DNA of 18,139 bases from JAVBPB01 sp031549965. GTDB taxonomy: Bacteria > Bacillota > Clostridia > Lachnospirales > Lachnospiraceae. Below are positions 1 to 6,709 of the stretch, one piece after another; the stretch's first letter is position 1, and each line of letters opens with the position of its first letter. The stretch lies in contig JAVBPB010000052.1 in NCBI GenBank assembly GCA_031549965.1, positions 1 to 18,139 on the forward strand, written 5' to 3'. Both the position numbers and the translations under genes were made by a program. The notes beneath the pieces are model-generated. The model had not been told where the DNA came from and made no database searches. It saw nothing but the letters and a program-made list of their open reading frames with translations.

Positions 1-93
1 GTAACTCCGTCTACTTTTCCTTCAATTGGGTACATACCTTTTGTAACTGCAAAAAAGAAATATTTGATAAAAACAGTTTAATAAATCTTTTGC

Positions 94-122
94 TTGTCCT
101 AAATAATAAAATAGTATATAAT
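94..122 (+). promoter_or_regulatory. Promoter of the zinc-ribbon membrane protein gene
   Basis: A -35 box TTGTCC (94-99, 4 of 6 matches to consensus) and a perfect -10 box TATAAT (117-122) are separated by 17 bases. Transcription would start near 129. A strong AAAGGAG ribosome binding site lies 8 bases before the ATG at 152. It is a normal sigma-A type promoter and no operator-like repeat is visible around it. Confidence 0.6.
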
Positions 123-151
123 GGAAGAAAAAAACAAAAGGAGTTATTATT

Positions 152-943
152 ATGCCTTGGTGTACAAAGTGTAAAATGGAATATCAAAATAGTTTTGACA
201 CATGTCCGACATGTAATATACCGCTTGTCGATGAGCTTGCCCCTACATTTGTTCCAATTGCTCATGATGAAAAGGAAAAATGTAATAAACTTGTAAACTT
301 TTTAGAATATTCTAACATGAAATCATATTACGAGTATGAAGAAGTTTCAGATTCATTTGTTGTATATGTTACAGAGGAAGATGAAAAAGAAGCCCTAAAG
401 CTGTACAAAGTCTTTTTAGAAAATTCTGATGAGGAATTAGAAGAAGAAAACAAAGATGATAAAAAAATTAATAAACCCAAAAACATCTATGTAAAAAAAG
501 CTGATACATTAAATGATTTAAAGTCATCTGCCTATTCATTACTAGTAATCGGAACAATTGGCTTAATCGCACTAATTTTACAAATGCTTGGCGTATTTAA
601 TCTAAACCTTAACCCCTCAAGCAAATACCTTGTTTATATTACCATGGGTGCAGTTTTCATTTTTTTCATTGTTTTTGGAATCTTATCATTCATAAAAGCA
701 AAAACTGTTGCAAAAGAAGCTATTGAAGAAGATGAATTTACAACCTCAGTTAACAATTGGCTCAAAGAAAACATCACAGCCAATACCTTAGAAACTATAG
801 TAAACTCTGACGATACCAACGAACTAAAATATTTTAAACGCAATGAAAAAATCAAAGAATTAATAACAGAAAAATTTGGAGATATTGATGAAGCTTTTTT
901 AGATAAGCTATCCGATGACCATTATTCTTCACTATATGAATAA
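152..943 (+). CDS. Zinc-ribbon, two-helix membrane protein of unknown function
   Basis: The 263-aa product starts MPWCTKC and carries four cysteines (residues 4, 7, 18, 21) in two CxxC pairs, a short zinc ribbon at the very N-terminus. Residues about 30-95 resemble the small DUF2007-like putative signal-transducing domain (alpha/beta, followed by acidic and lysine-rich linkers). Two membrane helices follow at about 129-152 and 164-188, then a charged cytoplasmic tail of about 75 residues. Similar MPWC zinc-ribbon proteins are, from memory, common in Lachnospiraceae, where they remain uncharacterised. The start is well supported by an AAAGGAG site at 8-base spacing. It stands alone, with its own promoter, and converges with the gntR gene. 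No enzymatic motif is visible; a role in membrane-associated regulation is only a guess. Confidence 0.85.
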   Translation: MPWCTKCKMEYQNSFDTCPTCNIPLVDELAPTFVPIAHDEKEKCNKLVNFLEYSNMKSYYEYEEVSDSFVVYVTEEDEKEALKLYKVFLENSDEELEEENKDDKKINKPKNIYVKKADTLNDLKSSAYSLLVIGTIGLIALILQMLGVFNLNLNPSSKYLVYITMGAVFIFFIVFGILSFIKAKTVAKEAIEEDEFTTSVNNWLKENITANTLETIVNSDDTNELKYFKRNEKIKELITEKFGDIDEAFLDKLSDDHYSSLYE

Positions 944-978
944 TTTGACTAATAGTTTTGCCAGAATCTTCATCATAA

Positions 979-1019
979 TATAGCCCAAATAATGATATAA
1001 AAACATTATTTGGGCTATA
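979..1019. terminator. Strong hairpin between convergent genes, no U-tract
   Basis: A perfect 16-bp stem (979-994 with 1004-1019) encloses a 9-base A-rich loop. It sits between the stops of the zinc-ribbon gene (943) and the GntR gene (1068) and so is placed to end transcription from both sides. Neither side is followed by a run of T, so it is not a canonical intrinsic terminator. It may instead act as a shared 3'-end stabiliser or rely on Rho. Confidence 0.6.
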
Positions 1020-1067
1020 AACTTAAATTCTAACATTTGCAACGAAAACAGTAATTATAAAGTCTGG

Positions 1068-1751
1068 TCATTTAATAATATCGGCTAATTTTTGATTACT
1101 TAGATTCTTAATTGTATTCATAATATGTTTATTAGCCAACTTCTCTGCAAGTTTCCCATCCCTACTTCTTATTGCTTCTAATATATCCTTATGCTCTGTG
1201 TTTGATCGTTCAGCTCTTTCTCTAACAGCCAAAGTAACTTTTCTTACACGTTCCACATAGTGATGTAAATCAGTTAAAGTGTCTTCCAAAATTCTACTTT
1301 TAGAAGCAGTATAAATTACTTCATGAAATTTATTATCCAGATCAACCACATGTTCAAAGCTTTCTTTCTTGGCATAAAATTCTGAAAGGTGTACTATTTC
1401 ATCCAATTCTTCAAGCTGTTCATTAGAAATATTTTCGGCTGCCCATCTTGCACAAAGTCCCTCTAATAAAGACCTTACTACATATATATCCTTAATGTCT
1501 TTTTCAGTTATTCCGGTAACATAGGCTCCCTTATTTGGAATAATATTAACTAACCCTTCAAACTCTAGCTGTCTTAAAGCTTCACGAACCGGAGTTCTGC
1601 TAACTCCAAGTTCTTTGCCAATTGCAGTTTCTTTTAATTCTTCGTTTTGCTTGTATTTACCCGATAAAATGTCCTCACGTATTCTATTAAAAACCCTACC
1701 GGTTAGAGAATAGTTATCTAAAGACTCTTTTTGAAGATCGAAACTACCCAA
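1068..1751 (-). CDS. GntR-family (FCD type) transcriptional regulator
   Basis: The 227-aa protein has an N-terminal winged helix-turn-helix (residues about 15-80; the segment with LGVSRTPVREAL is the GntR recognition helix) and an all-helical C-terminal FCD ligand domain. The FCD metal-site pattern is visible as DxxFH (in DLDNKFHEVI), a histidine in TEHKDILEAI and another in NKHIMNT. Translation begins at a TTG, which is convincing because an AGGAGGG sequence lies 6 bases upstream and no ATG follows before the DNA-binding domain. It is the last gene of the citrate synthase-isocitrate dehydrogenase operon, 11 bases after the dehydrogenase stop. I infer that it regulates this operon, probably through the palindrome at the operon promoter, with a pathway metabolite such as citrate or 2-oxoglutarate as a possible ligand; the ligand cannot be read from sequence. 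Confidence 0.93.
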   Translation of the reverse strand: MGSFDLQKESLDNYSLTGRVFNRIREDILSGKYKQNEELKETAIGKELGVSRTPVREALRQLEFEGLVNIIPNKGAYVTGITEKDIKDIYVVRSLLEGLCARWAAENISNEQLEELDEIVHLSEFYAKKESFEHVVDLDNKFHEVIYTASKSRILEDTLTDLHHYVERVRKVTLAVRERAERSNTEHKDILEAIRSRDGKLAEKLANKHIMNTIKNLSNQKLADIIK

Positions 1752-1762
1752 CTAAAGCCCTC

Positions 1763-2929
1763 CTAGTTTAACTTTTCAATAGTTTCCATTATATAATTTG
1801 CAAATTCTTCACTGGTTGCACCAGTGTTTCTTCCTGTCATAACTAATTTTTTCTCTGTAACAGTACAAATATCCAATGCTTTATATAATTTGTCTGCTTC
1901 ATTGTTGTATCCTATGTGAGCCAACAACATTGCACCCGCTCTAATAACACTACATGGATCAGCATATATATCTCTGCCTTCATCAACCATACGTGGTGCT
2001 GAACCGTGAATAGCTTCAAACATGGAATATCTTTTTCCAATGTTAGCACTTCCTGCTGTTCCTACACCACCTTGGAATTCTGCTGCTTCATCAGTTAAGA
2101 TGTCACCGTATAGATTTGGAAGAACTAAAACCTGGAAGTCTCTTCTTCTTTTTTCATCTACTAACTTAGCAGTCATAATATCAATATACCAGTCATCTGC
2201 TTGAATATCCGGATAATCCTTGGCTATTTCTTTAAAAATGTCTAAGAACTTTCCATCTGTAGTTTTAATTATATTTGCTTTAGTTACTGCTGTAACTCTT
2301 GTTTTATTATTAGCTTTTGCAAATTCAAATGCTGCACGAATAATTCTTTCACAACCTTGTGATGTAACAATTGTAAAGTCCACACCTAAATCATTTGTTA
2401 CATTAACACCTTTACTTCCAACTGCGTATGCACCTTCAGTATTTTCTCTGTAGAAAGTCCAGTCAATTCCCTGTTCTGGTATTCTAACTGGTCTTACATT
2501 AGCAAATAAATCTAATTCCTTTCTCATAGCAACGTTAGCACTTTCAACATTAGGCCATGGATCGCCTTTTCTTGGTGTTGTTGTTGGTCCTTTTAATATT
2601 ACATGACAATCTTTTAGTTCTTTAAGTACATCTACTGGAATTGCAGCATTTTCGGTTGCTCTTCTTTCGATTGTTAATCCATCTATTACCTTGAATAAAA
2701 CCTTTCCTGATTTCACTTCATCTGATAATAAATATTCAAGAACTCTTTGTGCCTGATTAGTAATCGCAGGGCCTATTCCATCACCACCACAAACACCTAT
2801 AATAATTTGATTAAGTTCTTTGTAATTTAAGAAGTCTCCTTGTAATTTCATCTCCTCTACTCTTTTTAACTGCTCTAAGAGTAAAGCTTCAAATTTTTCT
2901 TTAGCTTCTTTGATTTGTGTATCGTACAT
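1763..2929 (-). CDS. Isocitrate/isopropylmalate-family dehydrogenase, probably isocitrate dehydrogenase
   Basis: This 388-aa beta-decarboxylating dehydrogenase should convert isocitrate to 2-oxoglutarate and CO2 in the oxidative branch leading to glutamate. Visible family features are GGDGIGP near residue 48, the substrate helix SANVAMRKELDLFANVRPVR at about 128-147 (Ser, Asn and Arg as in isocitrate-binding enzymes), YRENTEGAYA, the catalytic-lysine segment VTKANIIKTTDG, and the metal-binding aspartates in NLYGDILTDEAAEF. The cofactor loop reads HGSAPRM, with Arg-Met where NADP enzymes usually have Lys-Tyr and many NAD enzymes have Asp-Ile, so cofactor choice is open. A helical N-terminal extension of about 40 residues precedes the usual domain start. 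AGGAGG lies 8 bases before the ATG. It follows the citrate synthase gene by 35 bases, which favours isocitrate over isopropylmalate or homoisocitrate as substrate. Confidence 0.85.
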   Translation of the reverse strand: MYDTQIKEAKEKFEALLLEQLKRVEEMKLQGDFLNYKELNQIIIGVCGGDGIGPAITNQAQRVLEYLLSDEVKSGKVLFKVIDGLTIERRATENAAIPVDVLKELKDCHVILKGPTTTPRKGDPWPNVESANVAMRKELDLFANVRPVRIPEQGIDWTFYRENTEGAYAVGSKGVNVTNDLGVDFTIVTSQGCERIIRAAFEFAKANNKTRVTAVTKANIIKTTDGKFLDIFKEIAKDYPDIQADDWYIDIMTAKLVDEKRRRDFQVLVLPNLYGDILTDEAAEFQGGVGTAGSANIGKRYSMFEAIHGSAPRMVDEGRDIYADPCSVIRAGAMLLAHIGYNNEADKLYKALDICTVTEKKLVMTGRNTGATSEEFANYIMETIEKLN

Positions 2930-2964
2930 TTATCTTCCTCCTAATAATTTTGTATACACCTCCA

Positions 2965-4353
2965 TTATAATATGATTTTTAATTCTTCACAAGTCTTAGT
3001 TATAATTGATATTAATTCATCATCTGTAAGTACTGTAACTCTTCCTGATTCATACTCTTCATCAACCCAGGCTTTAACTTTATCTACTAATGGAGATGAT
3101 TTATCTATAGCTTTATCATCCTTTAATTTATAGTAAGTATTAATCCAGTGGGCAATTCCTGCAAGCCCTGATGTATTAGAAACAGCAACTAATACAGGTC
3201 TGTTAAGGAATTTTTCTGTATCGAATATGTTATAAATTTCTTCATTTTTTAGTAATCCATCTGCATGAATTCCTGCTCTGGTTACATTAAAGTTTTTTCC
3301 AACAAATGGAGTTCTTGCTGGCATAGAAAATCCTATTTCTTTTTGGAAATATTCTGACAGTTCAGTAATTACGGTTGTATCCATTCCATCTAAAGTTCCT
3401 TTTAGTTGGGCATATTCAAATACCATAGCTTCAAGTGGTGTGTTTCCTGTTCTTTCTCCTATACCAAATAGGGAACAGTTTATTGCACTTGCACCATATA
3501 GCCATGCAGTTGTTGAATTGGTAACAGCTTTATAAAAATCATTATGACCGTGCCATTCTAATAATTCAGATGGTACTCCGGCATGTTTCATAAGTCCATA
3601 TATAATTCCTTGTACTGAACGTGGAATTACTGCACCTGCAAAGTTAACTCCAAATCCCATTGTATCACAAGCTCTAATTTTAACTGGAATATTATATTCT
3701 TCCATTAATTTCATTAGTTCTACGCAAAATGGAATTACAAATCCAAAAATATCCGAACGGGTTATATCTTCTAAATGGCATCTTGGAGCTACTCCTGTTT
3801 CTAAGCATTCTCTAACCACACTTAAATAATGTGCCATAGCTTCTCTTCTTGACATCTTCATTTTGTAGAATATGTGATAATCTGAACAGCTAACAAGTAT
3901 GCCGGTTTCCTTCATGCCTAATTCTTTTACTAATTCAAAATCTTTTTTACTTGCTCTTATCCAACTTGTTACTTCTGGAAATTTATATCCTCTTTCCATA
4001 CATTTGTATACAGCGTCTCTGTCCTTTTTACTGTATAGGAAAAATTCACTTTGTCTTACTATGCCTTTTGGACCTCCTAACTTATGTAGGTAATCATATA
4101 TTGTAACTATTTGTTCTGTTGAATATGGAGCTCTTGATTGTTGACCATCTCTAAATGTTGTATCTGTTATCCATATTTCATCAGGTAGATTATGTGGAAC
4201 TATTCTGTCATTAAAAGCTATTTTAGGAATTTCGTCGTATGGGAAAAGGTTACGGTAGACATTTGGTTTGTCTACATCCACTAAATGATAAATATGCTCT
4301 TCCAGTTCTAATAGATTGTTGTGGGAATTTATTTTTACTTTTCTTCCTTCCAT
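2965..4353 (-). CDS. Re-type citrate synthase (DRE-TIM metallolyase family)
   Basis: The 462-aa protein belongs to the isopropylmalate/homocitrate synthase (DRE-TIM) family. It has the catalytic TTFRDGQQSR near residue 65, the metal-binding HxH in WHGHNDFYKA near 268, and GERTGNTPLEAMVFEY near 300. The HGHNDFYKA variant, the length of about 460 and a C-terminal region lacking the leucine-sensing LeuA dimer domain match the Re-citrate synthase group known from Clostridium kluyveri, rather than true isopropylmalate synthases. It would condense oxaloacetate with acetyl-CoA to give citrate, replacing the Si-type enzyme in many anaerobes. The ATG has an AAGGAGA site 7 bases upstream. It is first in the operon with isocitrate dehydrogenase and a GntR regulator; aconitase is not in this window. 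Homocitrate synthase is the main alternative, but no lysine-pathway gene is nearby. Confidence 0.85.
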   Translation of the reverse strand: MEGRKVKINSHNNLLELEEHIYHLVDVDKPNVYRNLFPYDEIPKIAFNDRIVPHNLPDEIWITDTTFRDGQQSRAPYSTEQIVTIYDYLHKLGGPKGIVRQSEFFLYSKKDRDAVYKCMERGYKFPEVTSWIRASKKDFELVKELGMKETGILVSCSDYHIFYKMKMSRREAMAHYLSVVRECLETGVAPRCHLEDITRSDIFGFVIPFCVELMKLMEEYNIPVKIRACDTMGFGVNFAGAVIPRSVQGIIYGLMKHAGVPSELLEWHGHNDFYKAVTNSTTAWLYGASAINCSLFGIGERTGNTPLEAMVFEYAQLKGTLDGMDTTVITELSEYFQKEIGFSMPARTPFVGKNFNVTRAGIHADGLLKNEEIYNIFDTEKFLNRPVLVAVSNTSGLAGIAHWINTYYKLKDDKAIDKSSPLVDKVKAWVDEEYESGRVTVLTDDELISIITKTCEELKIIL

Positions 4354-4401
4354 AATAATCTCTCCTTTTCGTTTTTAATTGTTTTTTGTTATTATGGTAT
4401 A

Positions 4402-4430
4402 ATTGTATACAATAATGCATGTATTGTCAA
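4402..4430 (-). promoter_or_regulatory. Citrate operon promoter with palindromic operator over -10
   Basis: On the minus strand a perfect TTGACA (-35, 4430-4425) is followed after 17 bases by TACAAT (-10, 4407-4402, 5 of 6). The -10 lies inside the perfect 12-bp palindrome ATTGTATACAAT (4402-4413). The TTGTATACAA core is the same as that of the Bacillus subtilis GntR operator as I remember it, and GntR proteins bind palindromes of this kind. A regulator bound here would block RNA polymerase, so I infer autoregulated repression by the operon's own GntR protein. The start of transcription would be near 4395. Confidence 0.7.
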
Positions 4431-4456
4431 GTAAATTTTGGAAATTTTTTTTAAAT

Positions 4457-4502
4457 TAAAAAAGCTGGAAAACCATTTCGTTTATGGCTCCAGCTTTTTT
4501 TA
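4457..4502 (-). terminator. Intrinsic terminator after the J/TPR/SEC-C gene
   Basis: A 7-bp stem AGCTGGA/TCCAGCT (4463-4469 with 4489-4495) with an inner CCAT/ATGG pairing is flanked by an A-run and a T-run, so it can terminate in both directions. On the minus strand it follows the J/TPR gene stop (4514) and is succeeded by TTTTTT. It separates the Hsp70 module from the citrate operon promoter. Confidence 0.85.
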
Positions 4503-4513
4503 TATACATTCTC

Positions 4514-6073
4514 TTATTTCCCACAACATTGCTTATATTTACGGCCACTTCCGCAAGGGCAAGGATCGTTTCTTCCTATTTTTACACTGTCTCTTACATA
4601 GGGTTTTTCTAATTCCTGATCATAGTAATCAAAGAATGAATTATTGTATACGTCCTCGTCTAATTCTTTCAATGATTTCTTTTCTGCTTCACGTATTTTC
4701 ATATTTTCTATGTCAAGTTCTAGTTGGTTATATTTACTTTGATCAGTTTTAAATTTATTACTTTTAGGTTTTTTCATATAGTTTCGTGCCAGTTTCATAA
4801 ATTCGTTAAATGCATCATCTTGATTAATAGATGTAGATGTATTTTTTACATTTTTTAATTTTTTAAGAGTTTTCACACGTTTATCTATCATATTATTAAC
4901 CATATTAGGTTTAAGTGCATTAATAAAGAATTCTTTATTTAATTCAAATAATTCATTGTATTCCTTTTGCATGTGCACTATATTTTTTTTCAAAATAGAA
5001 ATATTATCCAATATATATAATTCACACTCTATACGTTCTTCCTTACATTCTTGGCAATCACACTCTGAAATTAATATTTCAATGATTGCTTTTAATACAT
5101 CAGGTATATTTGGATCTTCTAATAATAACATCAGTTTTAAATTAGAATATATGAGTTTTAACATTTTTTCATCTTTTTCTGTTCTTAATGGATATTTTTC
5201 TATTAATGGCATAATCTTTGTCATATCCTTGTAACATGCAGGAATCGTTGCCACATTGGATAATATTGATACAATAAATGAATACTCTTCTTTACTAAGT
5301 TTTGTTTTTGAATTTGTAAAGCAATAAGTAAATTTTTTAAATAATGTATAAATTTTTTTAGGCTCCTCATCACTTTGTCCACCAAAATCATTATAAAAAT
5401 TCATTATTTCAAAAAGCTCTGTTAATCCCGACAAATATATGAGAAAATGCTCTTCGAACATATATTTTTTTATTTTTTCTGCTTCTAATATCTGTTCATA
5501 AATATCTTCTTCTCTTTTATTAATCATAAAAGTCATATATTTATACCATATTTCTTCATCCAAAGGATATATAGTAAGTGTTGCTTTATACTGATTATGA
5601 GCTTTATTAGCAAATCCCCTCATCCCGTATGCTTCTGCTAAAAGTTTCATTCCATCCCTATCTGTAGGATTATTTTTGCATAATTTTTCCAAAACTTTAA
5701 TAGCATTACCAAAACTTCTAGTATTTAAATATAGAATTCCAAGTTGTTTTTCTATCTCATATTCATCTGGAAATTTTATTGAAAGTTCTTTAAGTAGAAT
5801 CAAAGCCTCTTTATATTTTAATTGCTCTGTCAAATGAAATACTACATTTAAATCCTTAATATATGTATCATTAATATCGTACCTTTTATCATACTCTTCT
5901 CTCTTTTTAGGATTATATAGTGTTTCATATGCAGCTTTTATACTTTTAAAATGCTCTGGATCCTTTTCAGGTGAATAAATTCTAATTAATCTAAAGTATG
6001 CTCTTTTAATTGCATTTTGCTCTACATTTCTTTCCAACTCAAGTATTTCGTAATAATCTTTCATTTGTACCAT
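4514..6073 (-). CDS. J-like domain protein with TPR repeats and C-terminal SEC-C motif
   Basis: The product is about 519 aa from the ATG at 6073. An in-frame TTG at 6091 is less likely because the AAAGGA ribosome binding site falls inside that extension. Residues 5-65 form a J-like domain (DYYEILELERN... to KKREEYDKRYD), but the HPD tripeptide that triggers Hsp70 ATPase is SPE (residues 34-36). About 75-190 contains tetratricopeptide-type helical repeats, followed by a long helical region with a small cysteine cluster (ECDCQEC, near 345). The last residues, NDPCPCGSGRKYKQCCG, are a SEC-C zinc motif as at the end of SecA, usually a metal-bound protein or ribosome contact. It is the last gene of the Hsp70 module, so a role as client adaptor or co-chaperone for that Hsp70 is inferred. 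Confidence 0.85.
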   Translation of the reverse strand: MVQMKDYYEILELERNVEQNAIKRAYFRLIRIYSPEKDPEHFKSIKAAYETLYNPKKREEYDKRYDINDTYIKDLNVVFHLTEQLKYKEALILLKELSIKFPDEYEIEKQLGILYLNTRSFGNAIKVLEKLCKNNPTDRDGMKLLAEAYGMRGFANKAHNQYKATLTIYPLDEEIWYKYMTFMINKREEDIYEQILEAEKIKKYMFEEHFLIYLSGLTELFEIMNFYNDFGGQSDEEPKKIYTLFKKFTYCFTNSKTKLSKEEYSFIVSILSNVATIPACYKDMTKIMPLIEKYPLRTEKDEKMLKLIYSNLKLMLLLEDPNIPDVLKAIIEILISECDCQECKEERIECELYILDNISILKKNIVHMQKEYNELFELNKEFFINALKPNMVNNMIDKRVKTLKKLKNVKNTSTSINQDDAFNEFMKLARNYMKKPKSNKFKTDQSKYNQLELDIENMKIREAEKKSLKELDEDVYNNSFFDYYDQELEKPYVRDSVKIGRNDPCPCGSGRKYKQCCGK

Positions 6074-6159
6074 TAAAAAATTCCTTTCCAATTTGATTTA
6101 ATTGTTCAACTTTCTTAATCATAATATATTTTAAATTAAATAATGACCAGAAAGTCAAA

Positions 6160-6675
6160 CTATCTTTTACTAAAAATCTTAAAAAACCATCCTCTATCTT
6201 TTTCATCTGGTTTAGTAATAATGTTTGTTAATAACCTAATAGTAGTTTTATTGTAACAATCTAATTGGAGAGCCATATGAAAGTATTCTTCTGCCTCATT
6301 TCTTTTTTTTAAAAGCATACATATACATCCTAACATATTGTATTCGTTAACTGAATGAAGAGATGATCTTTTTATTACTGCATATGCAGCTTTTATATCA
6401 CTTTTTTTTAGGTAGCTTTCCACATCATTAATGTAAACGGAATATAGTGAATATGCACTGTGTAATTCACTATATTCTGGATAGCTACCTGCATATTTAA
6501 GAGCATCTTCAAATTTTCCCAAACGGTATAAGCAAAGACCTGTAAATTTTTTAAAGGAATCATCCATCTGTGAGATGTCCAATTTTTTTAAATATACCAA
6601 AGCACCAGATATATTGTTTTTAAGTGCAAGATCAGATGCTTTTTGAAAATAAAGTTGTTTTAAATGGTCATTCAT
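6160..6675 (-). CDS. Small TPR-like helical protein of the Hsp70 module
   Basis: A 171-aa all-helical protein made of degenerate tetratricopeptide-like repeats, for example the segments around YLKKLDISQMD, KFTGLCLYRLGKFEDALKYA and NMLGCICMLLKKRNEAEEYF, followed by a basic C-terminal tail (IFSKR). No signal peptide or membrane helix is visible, so it is expected in the cytoplasm. An AAAGG site lies 9 bases before the ATG. It sits 34 bases after the Hsp70 stop and about 86 bases before the J/TPR gene, in the same direction. I infer that it is a protein-binding partner of the module; its exact role is unknown. Confidence 0.8.
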   Translation of the reverse strand: MNDHLKQLYFQKASDLALKNNISGALVYLKKLDISQMDDSFKKFTGLCLYRLGKFEDALKYAGSYPEYSELHSAYSLYSVYINDVESYLKKSDIKAAYAVIKRSSLHSVNEYNMLGCICMLLKKRNEAEEYFHMALQLDCYNKTTIRLLTNIITKPDEKDRGWFFKIFSKR

Positions 6676-6709
6676 TTGATCGTACCTTTCTTAATTTTAG
6701 CTATCCCAT

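Noticed and set aside
1..35. Possible start of a minus-strand gene at 35 (MYPIEGKVDGV, open to the window edge)
   Set aside because: Only 11 codons are visible and the AAAAGG sequence is almost touching the ATG, so spacing is wrong. It may be the first codons of a divergent gene, but there is too little to call.
2951..2958. TGTATACA as a firm second operator between citrate synthase and isocitrate dehydrogenase genes
   Set aside because: It is only 8 bp symmetric, has no promoter beside it and lies between the first gene's stop and the next gene's ribosome binding site, so it is kept only as a note.
4438..4752. Plus-strand open frame over the end of the J/TPR gene
   Set aside because: It reads antisense to a well-supported gene, crosses a terminator and has no protein-like composition or family signature.
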